From positions 1 to 49,485 of IMG/VR virus record IMGVR_UViG_3300044530_000685: a DNA stretch of 49,485 nt, one strand, 5' to 3'. The notes under the pieces were generated by a model. That model searched no databases. It had not been told where the DNA came from and saw only the letters and a list, made by a program, of their open reading frames with translations. This stretch comes from a virus. Positions 8,954 through 18,168 of this stretch are shown one piece after another. Both the position numbers and the translations under genes were made by a program. Each line of letters begins with the position of its first letter. Position 1 is the first letter of the stretch.

Positions 8954-11900
8954 TTATTCTTCTTCTACAATGTATCCTCCTTGAACATATTTGTCTATTT
9001 CCTTTTTAGTAAGTTTCATAGCAATACCTCCATTTTTATTTTTCCAACCTGGTTGAGAGGTTATTTGATTCCAAGCATCTCTGCCTTTGAACGGTTTACC
9101 TTTATTTATATCTTTCATCAAATCTTGTTTAAACATTTGATGTCTTTTTTCTATTAGTGCATCCTGTAAAGCTTGTGCTTCTACACGGGACAAACCATAA
9201 ACAGTACGTGATAATGTATTAGAAATACTTTTATTTATTATATCATCAGCCCACGGTAGTCCTCGTAAACTTTCAATATAAGTAAATGGATTTTGTCTTC
9301 TTAACCAATCCTTATCAAAAGCATTAAATTTTTGAGCACTTGGAAATAGAGAATCAAATTTAATATCTGGTTCTCCTAACACTGAAGCTTTAAATGATGA
9401 ATAGTATTCACCAACTGTTTTAGGAAAAGGTTTACCTTTTGCAAGAGCACTTAAAGCTCCAGTACCTAAAGGATCAATCATTGTATATCCAAAACCAAGT
9501 GTATCATTTATTAATTTTCTTTGTGCTTGATTGCTATAAAATTTACCCTTTGGAAATTTAAATTCATCTGTAAATATTTCAGCCAAATGTGGATATTTTT
9601 TAATAAATCCAGGAACATCATCAACAGAAAGAAAATCCATAAATTCATTTTGATGTTCATCAAATTGTTTTCCTAATTCTACAGATTTATTTAAATCAGC
9701 ATCAGTCCAAAAGTCAGATTTAGATAATGTTTTTTGTGGTCCATCAAATGCATTCATCATAAACCTCCTTGCTTCCCAACCATCTGAAAAATCTTGAAAT
9801 CTAAAATCTCCTAATTTATTTAAATCAATACTAATATCAGAGCCCTTAACATTATTTACATTCTTTTCTAATTCAGGAAAATTTGTTTTTGTTTCTTTAG
9901 TTTGATAATCTAAAAAATCAAGTATACCTTGTTGTTGCCAATTTGCAGCATTACCATAATCTAAAGGATCAACATTATATATTGCTTCACCAAGTTTATT
10001 TTTATCATATGGAATACCTTCAAAATTAATTGGATATTCTCTTTTAACATTGCCATAGGTAGATATTCTTTCTGTAGGAGTAAAAACATTTCCAGCTTTT
10101 ATTCCTGTGTTAAAAATAGTACTACTTGGTCTATATACATCTCTACCAAAAACTGTTGGAGTTTTTCTTCTAAGTCTAAAACTTCCAGGAGGCCATCCCA
10201 TTTTTGCTTGAGGAAGATCTCCACCTTCTTTTCTTAATCTTAATGGTTCTTTAGGATTTAATCCAGTAGCATTTAATCCAGAACGATTAAAATATTGTTG
10301 ATTAAACAATGCAGGATCCATTTCAAAATTATATTTATCATTTAATAATCTTGTACCAGCAGGTAAATAATTTGGTGCTCCACGTAGTAAGTCTTTACCA
10401 AATCCTAAAGCAGTTTTTCCACCATGTAAACCTATCATTCCTGCCATACCTAAACCAAATAAATTTTCTTTTACTTTATCTGAATCCAAATGTGCTAAGA
10501 AATCTAATGATGATGATGAAGGTAAAGAGCTTGATATGTGTGCTTTTTCTTTTGCTTTTTGTATTTCATTCCATATATTTTGACCAGCTTCAACTCCAAA
10601 CCCTTGTATTTCTCTACCTGTGTATGGATCTATTTCTCCAGTTGGCATAAATGCATCTTTAACAAACAGACCAGTTAATCCGGCACCAGGTGTTACTAAA
10701 TTTCTAGTAGCATTATATAATGCATTTTTTGCTAACCCTCTTGCCCCTACTTTAGATAAAGTCTTTACACCAGGTAATAGTTTTGTAGCAGATGCTGCTC
10801 GTAATACTTTTGATACAGGTAAAACAGAAAATGCTGTATTTAATAAAACATCTCCAACTTCTTGTTCTGGATCTCCTTCATATAAATTACGTAGACCAAT
10901 ACCAACATTTGAAGCAAAATGTGCAGGGTTAAATAAATTAGCTATTTGAGTTCCAAAATCACTATTTAAATTATTATATCTATCTAAAAATAATCTTGAC
11001 CCACCTGGACCAAGATTTGCTTCCCATGCTCCTATGTTTCGTGATGTAGGTGCATCAGGCATAAGACCAATCATAGGATCTGCTGCATTTCCTGATGCCC
11101 ATTGATTTAAAGTATAAACAGGTTGATTAGCTAAACTACTTATTTGTTGACCAGCCTTTTCTAAAAAATTAGATAAGGTAGGTTTTTTCCATAATGAATT
11201 TTCATCTTGGTAGTCTTGCCATTTTTTTTCTGCACGGTTCTTTTCTACATCATATATCTTTTCACCATACTTAGGATCTTTATTATAATTTGCTATAAAC
11301 TCTTGTGCTTCAGGAGTTTGTTTCCATACATCAAAAGGCAATGTTTCATATTCTTCTTCTCCTGTGTACTTTGATCCATCATAACCTTTATAATTAAGAC
11401 TTTCTGAACCAGGATTTATTTTATTTGTATAAGCATATCTAAGAAGTTCTTCTGCTGCATTATTTCTTGCATCACCCATAGCTTTTTTAAGATCACCTGA
11501 GTTTTTATATGCTTCTGCATTTCTGGTACCTTTATAGTCTAAATAAACAACAGAAGCTTTGTCACCATAATTACCAAGTTGTGAAACATCTAATTTTTTA
11601 TCATGATAACTTTTTACACTACCATCAGCATTATATTCTTTAGGAACTTTTGCTATATAACTACTATTAAATGTTTTAGCTTTTGTAAAAAAGTCATTTA
11701 ATATTTTTGCTCTTTTAGCAACATCATCTTGTGAGTTTCCTTCAATAGAATTTATTTGTTGAGCAGCTTTGTTAAACTCATTTGCATAATCATTATGAAC
11801 ACCATATACAGGAGTTATGGGTGCTATTTTAGTACCAGTATTATTATAAACAGCATCATACAGCATATTATTCATTTCAGTATACCTTTCTTGCTGCTGA

Positions 11901-13192
11901 TCTACTTCAGAATCTTTTATTTGTTTTTCTGTATCTGTGTAATATTTATTTGTGTCACTTTTGTATTGAGATAATATATTAGCTTCATTTTTATCACCAG
12001 CTCTATTACCAAAACCATAACCATAGTAAGTTGTATTTTTACCATTTACATTTATATTTCCTTGAGCATCTGTTTTAACTTTTTTAGAATCTACTTTTTC
12101 CCAATTAAAAGGATTAATATATTCTTTACCACTTTCTTTATCTTTACTAAATGGACTTTCAGATTCTTTTGTTTCAGTTCCTTTAATTAAACTAAAATCA
12201 TCATTGGCATATTCATTAGTATACTTGTATACATTTCCATACTTATCTTTCTTATACAATACACCACTGTAATCTACAAAATAATTATCAGCATTATTTT
12301 GAAAATCAAGATCATTGGCAATTCCAGTAAATTGAGTAACACCTTGTTTTGAATTATAACCTGTTTTAACTAATTGTCTTTTAGCATCTTCAGCTGAATA
12401 ACCTTGCTTAGTTAAATTATTAATCATTTCAGCACCTTGTTTAATATGAAATTTATCAAGGGCTCCTAAGTAATCTCCAAATTCTGTTTGAAGTTGTTGA
12501 GCATTTAGTCCATGATGTTTTTCAAATTCACCAGGTTTCATACCTGCCTGAGACATCATGTGTGCTATTCCTTCTTTAGGGTAAAGATTAAATTCATAAT
12601 TACCATCACCCAAGTCTTTCTTTTCTACATAGTAATTTGCTCTATCAGGATCTTCAGTATTGTTATACCAAGCTTCAAAATTTGGATTAGATTCTACTTG
12701 TTCTTTAGATAAACTATAATATGGTTTAAGAGTTTCTTTTTTATATTTATTACCTTTGTCTACAGCTTTTTGTATACCAGATATATAAGATTGATATTTA
12801 TCTTTATCTTCTTGTTCTCTTCTGTTTTTGTTATATATATAATCACCTAACATCTTTGAAGCAAGTTCAGGATTTTCAAATGTACTATATGATTTATTTA
12901 ATTTTGCTAATCTTCTATCAAAATTCTTTTGTGTCATTTCTGTATTTCTAGCTTCTAGAATACTAAGAATTTCATCTTCAGTTAAACAATTTCCTTCAAA
13001 ATTTTCTCTTCCAGGAGGGCACTCTATACCTTGCACAACATCACTAGACATTTGATTCCAGTAAGAAGGTTGATCAACACCTTGGACTTCTACCATAGGT
13101 TGATCTTCATATGTTTTCTTTTTTCTTTTTGACCTATCAGTCTCTCCTCCTGGTGCATATTGTGGAATGCTTGTTATTCTATACTTTGCCAT
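8954..13192 (-). CDS. Large cargo-type virion protein, 1412 aa, YAPGG start and GGYIVEEE tail
   Basis: No known enzyme is seen. The protein starts MAKYRITSIPQYAPGGETD (YAPGG at 12-16), followed by a cysteine loop CPPGRENFEGNC. A long, polar, mostly helical central region follows. Glycine/alanine-rich hydrophobic patches occur near 830-880 and again around LFGLGMAGMIGLHGGKTALG, and could be membrane-active. A second tag, GGDLPQAKMGWPP, near residue 990 starts a separate C-terminal module. The last 28 residues contain NGGIAMKLTKKEIDKYVQGG, a motif also found inside the 1658-aa protein. Its start codon overlaps the stop of the preceding 1658-aa gene by one base (TAATG), so translation is probably coupled. 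It is likely an ejected or internal protein by position. Confidence 0.8.
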   Translation of the reverse strand: MAKYRITSIPQYAPGGETDRSKRKKKTYEDQPMVEVQGVDQPSYWNQMSSDVVQGIECPPGRENFEGNCLTEDEILSILEARNTEMTQKNFDRRLAKLNKSYSTFENPELASKMLGDYIYNKNRREQEDKDKYQSYISGIQKAVDKGNKYKKETLKPYYSLSKEQVESNPNFEAWYNNTEDPDRANYYVEKKDLGDGNYEFNLYPKEGIAHMMSQAGMKPGEFEKHHGLNAQQLQTEFGDYLGALDKFHIKQGAEMINNLTKQGYSAEDAKRQLVKTGYNSKQGVTQFTGIANDLDFQNNADNYFVDYSGVLYKKDKYGNVYKYTNEYANDDFSLIKGTETKESESPFSKDKESGKEYINPFNWEKVDSKKVKTDAQGNINVNGKNTTYYGYGFGNRAGDKNEANILSQYKSDTNKYYTDTEKQIKDSEVDQQQERYTEMNNMLYDAVYNNTGTKIAPITPVYGVHNDYANEFNKAAQQINSIEGNSQDDVAKRAKILNDFFTKAKTFNSSYIAKVPKEYNADGSVKSYHDKKLDVSQLGNYGDKASVVYLDYKGTRNAEAYKNSGDLKKAMGDARNNAAEELLRYAYTNKINPGSESLNYKGYDGSKYTGEEEYETLPFDVWKQTPEAQEFIANYNKDPKYGEKIYDVEKNRAEKKWQDYQDENSLWKKPTLSNFLEKAGQQISSLANQPVYTLNQWASGNAADPMIGLMPDAPTSRNIGAWEANLGPGGSRLFLDRYNNLNSDFGTQIANLFNPAHFASNVGIGLRNLYEGDPEQEVGDVLLNTAFSVLPVSKVLRAASATKLLPGVKTLSKVGARGLAKNALYNATRNLVTPGAGLTGLFVKDAFMPTGEIDPYTGREIQGFGVEAGQNIWNEIQKAKEKAHISSSLPSSSSLDFLAHLDSDKVKENLFGLGMAGMIGLHGGKTALGFGKDLLRGAPNYLPAGTRLLNDKYNFEMDPALFNQQYFNRSGLNATGLNPKEPLRLRKEGGDLPQAKMGWPPGSFRLRRKTPTVFGRDVYRPSSTIFNTGIKAGNVFTPTERISTYGNVKREYPINFEGIPYDKNKLGEAIYNVDPLDYGNAANWQQQGILDFLDYQTKETKTNFPELEKNVNNVKGSDISIDLNKLGDFRFQDFSDGWEARRFMMNAFDGPQKTLSKSDFWTDADLNKSVELGKQFDEHQNEFMDFLSVDDVPGFIKKYPHLAEIFTDEFKFPKGKFYSNQAQRKLINDTLGFGYTMIDPLGTGALSALAKGKPFPKTVGEYYSSFKASVLGEPDIKFDSLFPSAQKFNAFDKDWLRRQNPFTYIESLRGLPWADDIINKSISNTLSRTVYGLSRVEAQALQDALIEKRHQMFKQDLMKDINKGKPFKGRDAWNQITSQPGWKNKNGGIAMKLTKKEIDKYVQGGYIVEEE
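8957..9040 (-). repeat. Tail motif copy 1 (NGGI...EIDKYVQGGYIVEEE), end of 1412-aa protein
   Basis: This segment encodes the last 28 residues of the 1412-aa protein. It matches an internal segment of the 1658-aa protein (16726-16806) nearly position by position, and more loosely the end of the 249-aa protein (4200-4262). The common pattern is hydrophobic, hydrophobic, x, L, x, x, x, E, I, x, x, Y, V, x, GG, then an aliphatic/acidic end. Confidence 0.75.
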
Positions 13193-16100
13193 TATTTTAT
13201 TTTTTCAAATGTATAACCTAATTTTTTTAGTTTTTCCATAGTAGCTTTATTTATCTCATCACCTAGTTGGTAATCAGGTGTACCACCATATTGAGCTTGT
13301 TGAGGTGCATACTCATCTATTGATCTTGATTCATTCTTTGCCATCTTATTAAGAAGCATTTTTAAATCTTGAGGACTATTTATAAATCTTTGAAAATCAA
13401 TTAAAGCAGGAACAAATGCATCTGAATTAGGATCAGTCCATCCTTTAGTTTTAGCTTTCTGATAAAAGTTTTTTAGATCATCATCTGTAATTTCTTGATC
13501 TGGTTTAAATCCAGCAAGTCTTCTTAATTCCATAATTCTCTTACTGATCTCCTCACCATAATTACCTGAGATGTAATCATAAAACTTTCCTTCTTCTTTT
13601 GATACTTTATTTTTAGGAACTAATGCTTGATTAACTAAACCTGTTTCATACTCTCTTAGTTTGTGTACAGGATGATTTTTCATTTTTTTATATGTATCCA
13701 TTTCAGGATCTAGCATAGAAGGAGACGTAAGGTAATGACCTTTTTCATGAAACAAAACTTCATCTCTAATAAAAGGAGACGTTATCTGTGAAGAATTTAA
13801 AGATATTTTTCCTGTCATAGGATTATACATACCTGAAGAATCACCTAATCCTTTAGTATCATAATCTATTTCAGGAAACTTTTCTGTTCTTTTTAATAGT
13901 TTCGGTCTTGCTTCATTTAATAATTTTTGACCTTCTACATCTTGTATAACTCTATTAGTATACCAGTTCTTATACCATTCTTCAGCAGGTGTTTGTTCTG
14001 CAGATACATCTAAAACACACTCACCGGTAGCAGTACTTCTAATATATCCTTCTGGACATGGTTCACCACCTTCAGCATATTGATTATCTTCTAAATTACT
14101 TTCTGCACTAAATGGATTACCTAATAAAGCAGCTGTACCAGCACCTATTACATATGGAGCAAATGATGGAAGTTCATTCATTGTGTTAGACAATAAACCA
14201 AAGTTCTTAGGTTTATTTGTCATTATATCAAAAATTCTAAGTGGAAACTTATCTTCTTTTTTTAAGTAATCCTTATAGTAATCTTTTATCATTTTAGAAT
14301 TTACTTTTTGATAAGGATGTTTTATAATATTGTCTTGTAACATATTTTCTCTTAACTCAGCTAAAAAAGGACTTCTTTCAAAACCTCCATTAAGATTATA
14401 ATAAGATATAGCCTTTTGTAAATAATTACCATCTTTATTTAAATGTTTATAAAAAATATTATTATTAGATGCATTAGACAAATCAAAATCTAATTGATTT
14501 TTTAAATCTAAACCACCAAGTTTTTCATCTATTGATGTACGTCCTACTCCACGTTTAACACCTGGTAAATGAATTATCTCATGCATACCTACACTAGGTA
14601 ATTCTTCATTAGTAAAAAATTTAGGATTTATAACAAAAGCATTTTGATTTCTATCATAGAAAGCACCACCTTGTGTATTAGAATCTTCTAATAATTTAGC
14701 ATAAGTTTCTTCAGCTGTTTTGAGTTGATTATCTAAAGTTACTGAAGTATTAAAATAATCATTGTCACTTATTAAATTTTGCTCATGATATGAATCAATT
14801 TTATTTTGTTCAGCTATTATATCATTTATAGTTTTTGTATAAGTAATAGCCTCTTGATTTAGATTTCTTGTATTTGCTAAATCAGAAACCATATCTTTTG
14901 AATCAAAAAATAAATTAGCTTTTAAAGCAGGAGTAGTATTAATTAAATTTTGTAATCTTCTTTGACCTTCAGCTGAATTCCATAAATTAACAGTTCTATC
15001 TTGTACTGCCTTTATAGTTTGAGCTGCTGACAAATTTGTTGCACGATCTTTTGAATTACCAATTGTTATTTTATTTATTCTATGTTCAGGTTCAGGTAGT
15101 TTACGAGACTTACGTAATCCTTTAGGGGGCCAACCTCCTGGTGCATAACTATCCAATTGTCCACCATATTTATCACTAACTAAAGTTGATTCTTGTCTTA
15201 GTTTTTCATCATAAGCTTTTCTCTGCATTAATTCTTCAAGTTGTGTATTGTATTCTTCTTTAGCAACTCTATTTCTTTCACGTAATTTAGGAAGTTCATT
15301 TTTAACATAGTTCTTCCAATCTTTTTTATATTCTCTTCTTGCCCTGTAATCATCCCAACTTGCAATTGGTACACCTCTAAAACTTGGAAATTTTACATTT
15401 TCTGCATTCTCTAAATCTTGGTGCATCTTACTAGTTGCATCAATATATCTTTCATTCCAACCTTTACGTGATTTATACAATTCAGGAGTTCCCTTTTCTC
15501 TATCATACCCAGTTATAAATCTTAGTAAAGGATCTTCTTTTTTATTTACAATTTTTGAAGATTTTCTTATTAAAGGTTGTGTATCATATCTTTGATTTAA
15601 AAATAACTTATATGTATTCTTTCTTTTTGGATGTGATTTACCTTCTGGAAATTCATATCTAGAAATACCCAATCCCTCTAACTCTAATTCAGGTGTTTCA
15701 TATGTAGGTATTTTTCTATCAAGAGACGGATCAGCATATGTATATTGTTTTTCAAAATCAATATTTTGTGCATCTTCATAACCATCAGCATCCTTTTTAA
15801 AAATTACATCAGGATATTCTTTAGTTACTAAAGATAAATTCATATTTTCTCTAACATAGTCATCTCCAATATCATAAGTTGAACCATGATAAAGTGAACA
15901 TTCAGGACATGGTTTAGCTTCTATGTTACCTTTTTTTCTTTTCTTTTGATAATCATTAAATAATTGATTCTTGATATTATCTGGTATATATTCAGGATCT
16001 TCATATAATTTTTTAAAGGCATTAATTTCTTTACTCATCCTTTTAGTAAAGTCACTATTTGGATCTTGGTCTGCTATATCACCAGAAAAAGTTGAAAACT

Positions 16101-18168
16101 TATATTCAGAATCTGGATTATAAGTTTGTGTCTCTCCAATCTTAGTTTTTAAACCAGCTTTTTGTATTTTATCAAGATTTTCTTTTTCTTCTTGTTTAAG
16201 TATTTGCCATTGTCTGTACTTTTCATACTGATGTGAATCTTTAGAATTTACATAGTATGTATTACTAGACTTGTCATAACCTTCTTTTTTATTAGGATCA
16301 ACTTCAACTTTATAATTAAGATCAGGATAAAAAGGTACAGATGTTAAATACTCATTATTATCAGAATATATAGTGTATGATCCTGCTGGTTGAATATAGA
16401 TATCACCATACTCATCATCAAATTCAGTACGTGTGAGGTTTAAATCTTGTGGCCAGTCCGTATACTTTCTTTCAAGTTTACTTCTATCAATTACTTTTTT
16501 ATTTTCATCAAGTACACCTGGTATAACTTTATAACCAATAGATTTGCATTTTCCTGTCTCAGGATCTTTTACATAACCATCAGGACATTTATCACCATAT
16601 CCTTCACACCATCCAGTTTCTGGATTATATGTATATCCATCAGGACATCTAGGTTCTCCATTTTCATCCATCATTGGTTTTACAGCACCACCTGGTGCAT
16701 ACTGATTTAATTCAGGTACAGAAATATCATCTTCTACTATATAACCACCGTCAACATATTTTTGTATTTCATCTTCTGTAAGATTAATACTTATACCTCC
16801 ATTTTTATTTTGGCTACCAAAGGTTGTAGTTTTTACGTTATTATTAGAAGGTATAAATGGATCATTTTTAATTTTTTCATTAATTTCTTTCTGTGCTTTT
16901 TTTTGTTTGTATTGATTTAGTGGAAACTTCATCCCTGCATTAGCAGAAAAACTTCCAGGCAGCATTAGACTTTGGTTATAGTTTACATTACCATAGAAAT
17001 AACCAGGAAAATTCTTAGGCATAAATTTAGGTAAACCTTCTACACCTGCATTTAGATTAAAACCAAAATGTGGTCTTGTACCTATACCAGCTGTTACACT
17101 AGGGTTTACATTCCATTTATAACTACCCGGTCTATAATTTTTTGAGTGATATTTATCACCTCCATAAAACTCAAGACCACCTTTTAATCCTAAACCAATA
17201 TTGTTACTTGGATCCCAATCTAATTTTATTTCTCCTTCACCAGCTGCTTTGTAACCATGAGGTTGTTTAAATTTATCATAACGGTAATTAGCTGATAAAC
17301 CTCCTACAACAGGACTTTTTTCTACAGCTTTTCCAAAACCTTTTAAAAATTTACCAACACTTTCTTTAGGTTTTTCTTTTTCAGGATCCCATTTATCTGG
17401 ACCTTCCCTATATGCTGAACCAGTCATCTCACCTGCATTGTACATAGCAAGATCATCATAATATCTTTCCCAGGCTCCCTCATATTGATCCTTACCCATT
17501 TTTTGTATTGCCTGTCCTGCAGCTTGACCCAAAGATGAATCATAAGGTTTTCCTAAATAACCTTTTAATGCCCAACCACTATCTTTGTTTTTTGATATAT
17601 CTCTAGTCAATCCTGTAGTAAAGTTTACCCCATAAGAAGGATTTGACATTCCTATAGCTTTTGTGCCTTCTCCCAACAAACTTTTTCCAGAGGTAAAATC
17701 AGTAAGATTTTGTTTCATACCTATAGGATAAGCCTGTTCATTTGTCATATAAGGACTTATTCCTACTTCAGTATTCTGAATAGCTTTAACCATTCCTTTT
17801 GGCATCCATTTTGGAAGTATTCTTTTAGAATCACCATAATTTTTTTTCTTTGATCCTGGTGGCTCATCAGAATATCCTCCTGGTGCATATTGTATTAAAC
17901 CACCTTCAGCATAATATTGAGCTCTTGGATCAAAGATTTTATTCTTTTTAGATTTAGGTTTCTTAAATAGAGGATGTTGTGCAAACAACCTATTTGTTGC
18001 TTCAAAACTTCTTGAGTATGATTTAGGACTTTTACCTTTTGGTAGACTAGGTCTTTTATTAGATCCACCCCTCTTAAAATTATTATCTAAGCCATTATTA
18101 GTATTAGTAGAATTCTTAGTTTTACTAAGATTTCTAACAGCGTCAATAAGTACTTTTTTATTATACAT
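13192..18168 (-). CDS. Modular 1658-aa virion protein: porin-like beta region plus two HExxH metalloprotease-like modules
   Basis: The product reads as several proteins joined together. Residues 1-85 are basic. Tags YAEGG (86-90) and YAPGG (94-98) lead into a region rich in alternating Gly/aromatic strands (about 178-417), reminiscent of an outer-membrane beta-barrel and ending near AGMKFPL. A tail motif ending GGYIVEDD (455-481) is followed by YAPGG (490-494) and two CPDGY...PETG.C loops (508-541). A long charged middle region ends at YAPGG 1008-1012. The next module holds HEIIH at 1196-1200, and after YAEGG at 1364-1368 another holds HEKGH at 1474-1478. HExxH is the zinc-binding signature of zincin metalloproteases; I did not identify the third ligand with confidence. 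One-base overlaps link it to the muzzle gene before it and the 1412-aa gene after it. Fusion or polyprotein status is inferred. Confidence 0.8.
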   Translation of the reverse strand: MYNKKVLIDAVRNLSKTKNSTNTNNGLDNNFKRGGSNKRPSLPKGKSPKSYSRSFEATNRLFAQHPLFKKPKSKKNKIFDPRAQYYAEGGLIQYAPGGYSDEPPGSKKKNYGDSKRILPKWMPKGMVKAIQNTEVGISPYMTNEQAYPIGMKQNLTDFTSGKSLLGEGTKAIGMSNPSYGVNFTTGLTRDISKNKDSGWALKGYLGKPYDSSLGQAAGQAIQKMGKDQYEGAWERYYDDLAMYNAGEMTGSAYREGPDKWDPEKEKPKESVGKFLKGFGKAVEKSPVVGGLSANYRYDKFKQPHGYKAAGEGEIKLDWDPSNNIGLGLKGGLEFYGGDKYHSKNYRPGSYKWNVNPSVTAGIGTRPHFGFNLNAGVEGLPKFMPKNFPGYFYGNVNYNQSLMLPGSFSANAGMKFPLNQYKQKKAQKEINEKIKNDPFIPSNNNVKTTTFGSQNKNGGISINLTEDEIQKYVDGGYIVEDDISVPELNQYAPGGAVKPMMDENGEPRCPDGYTYNPETGWCEGYGDKCPDGYVKDPETGKCKSIGYKVIPGVLDENKKVIDRSKLERKYTDWPQDLNLTRTEFDDEYGDIYIQPAGSYTIYSDNNEYLTSVPFYPDLNYKVEVDPNKKEGYDKSSNTYYVNSKDSHQYEKYRQWQILKQEEKENLDKIQKAGLKTKIGETQTYNPDSEYKFSTFSGDIADQDPNSDFTKRMSKEINAFKKLYEDPEYIPDNIKNQLFNDYQKKRKKGNIEAKPCPECSLYHGSTYDIGDDYVRENMNLSLVTKEYPDVIFKKDADGYEDAQNIDFEKQYTYADPSLDRKIPTYETPELELEGLGISRYEFPEGKSHPKRKNTYKLFLNQRYDTQPLIRKSSKIVNKKEDPLLRFITGYDREKGTPELYKSRKGWNERYIDATSKMHQDLENAENVKFPSFRGVPIASWDDYRARREYKKDWKNYVKNELPKLRERNRVAKEEYNTQLEELMQRKAYDEKLRQESTLVSDKYGGQLDSYAPGGWPPKGLRKSRKLPEPEHRINKITIGNSKDRATNLSAAQTIKAVQDRTVNLWNSAEGQRRLQNLINTTPALKANLFFDSKDMVSDLANTRNLNQEAITYTKTINDIIAEQNKIDSYHEQNLISDNDYFNTSVTLDNQLKTAEETYAKLLEDSNTQGGAFYDRNQNAFVINPKFFTNEELPSVGMHEIIHLPGVKRGVGRTSIDEKLGGLDLKNQLDFDLSNASNNNIFYKHLNKDGNYLQKAISYYNLNGGFERSPFLAELRENMLQDNIIKHPYQKVNSKMIKDYYKDYLKKEDKFPLRIFDIMTNKPKNFGLLSNTMNELPSFAPYVIGAGTAALLGNPFSAESNLEDNQYAEGGEPCPEGYIRSTATGECVLDVSAEQTPAEEWYKNWYTNRVIQDVEGQKLLNEARPKLLKRTEKFPEIDYDTKGLGDSSGMYNPMTGKISLNSSQITSPFIRDEVLFHEKGHYLTSPSMLDPEMDTYKKMKNHPVHKLREYETGLVNQALVPKNKVSKEEGKFYDYISGNYGEEISKRIMELRRLAGFKPDQEITDDDLKNFYQKAKTKGWTDPNSDAFVPALIDFQRFINSPQDLKMLLNKMAKNESRSIDEYAPQQAQYGGTPDYQLGDEINKATMEKLKKLGYTFEKIK
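16726..16806 (-). repeat. Tail motif copy 2, internal in the 1658-aa protein
   Basis: It encodes KNGGISINLTEDEIQKYVDG followed by GYIVEDD, residues 455-481. The same motif ends the 1412-aa protein. Here translation continues without a stop into another YAPGG tag nine residues later. This supports an old gene end now lying inside a longer reading frame. Confidence 0.75.

Noticed and set aside
10309-10949. Two plus-strand frames of 109-113 aa opposite the 1412-aa gene
   Set aside because: No recognisable protein features; composition fits antisense of an AT-rich gene.
12440-12540. KHHGLN / HxxxxH patterns in the 1412-aa protein as a possible metal site or nuclease
   Set aside because: The spacing does not match HNH or zincin signatures, and no other ligand pattern was found nearby.
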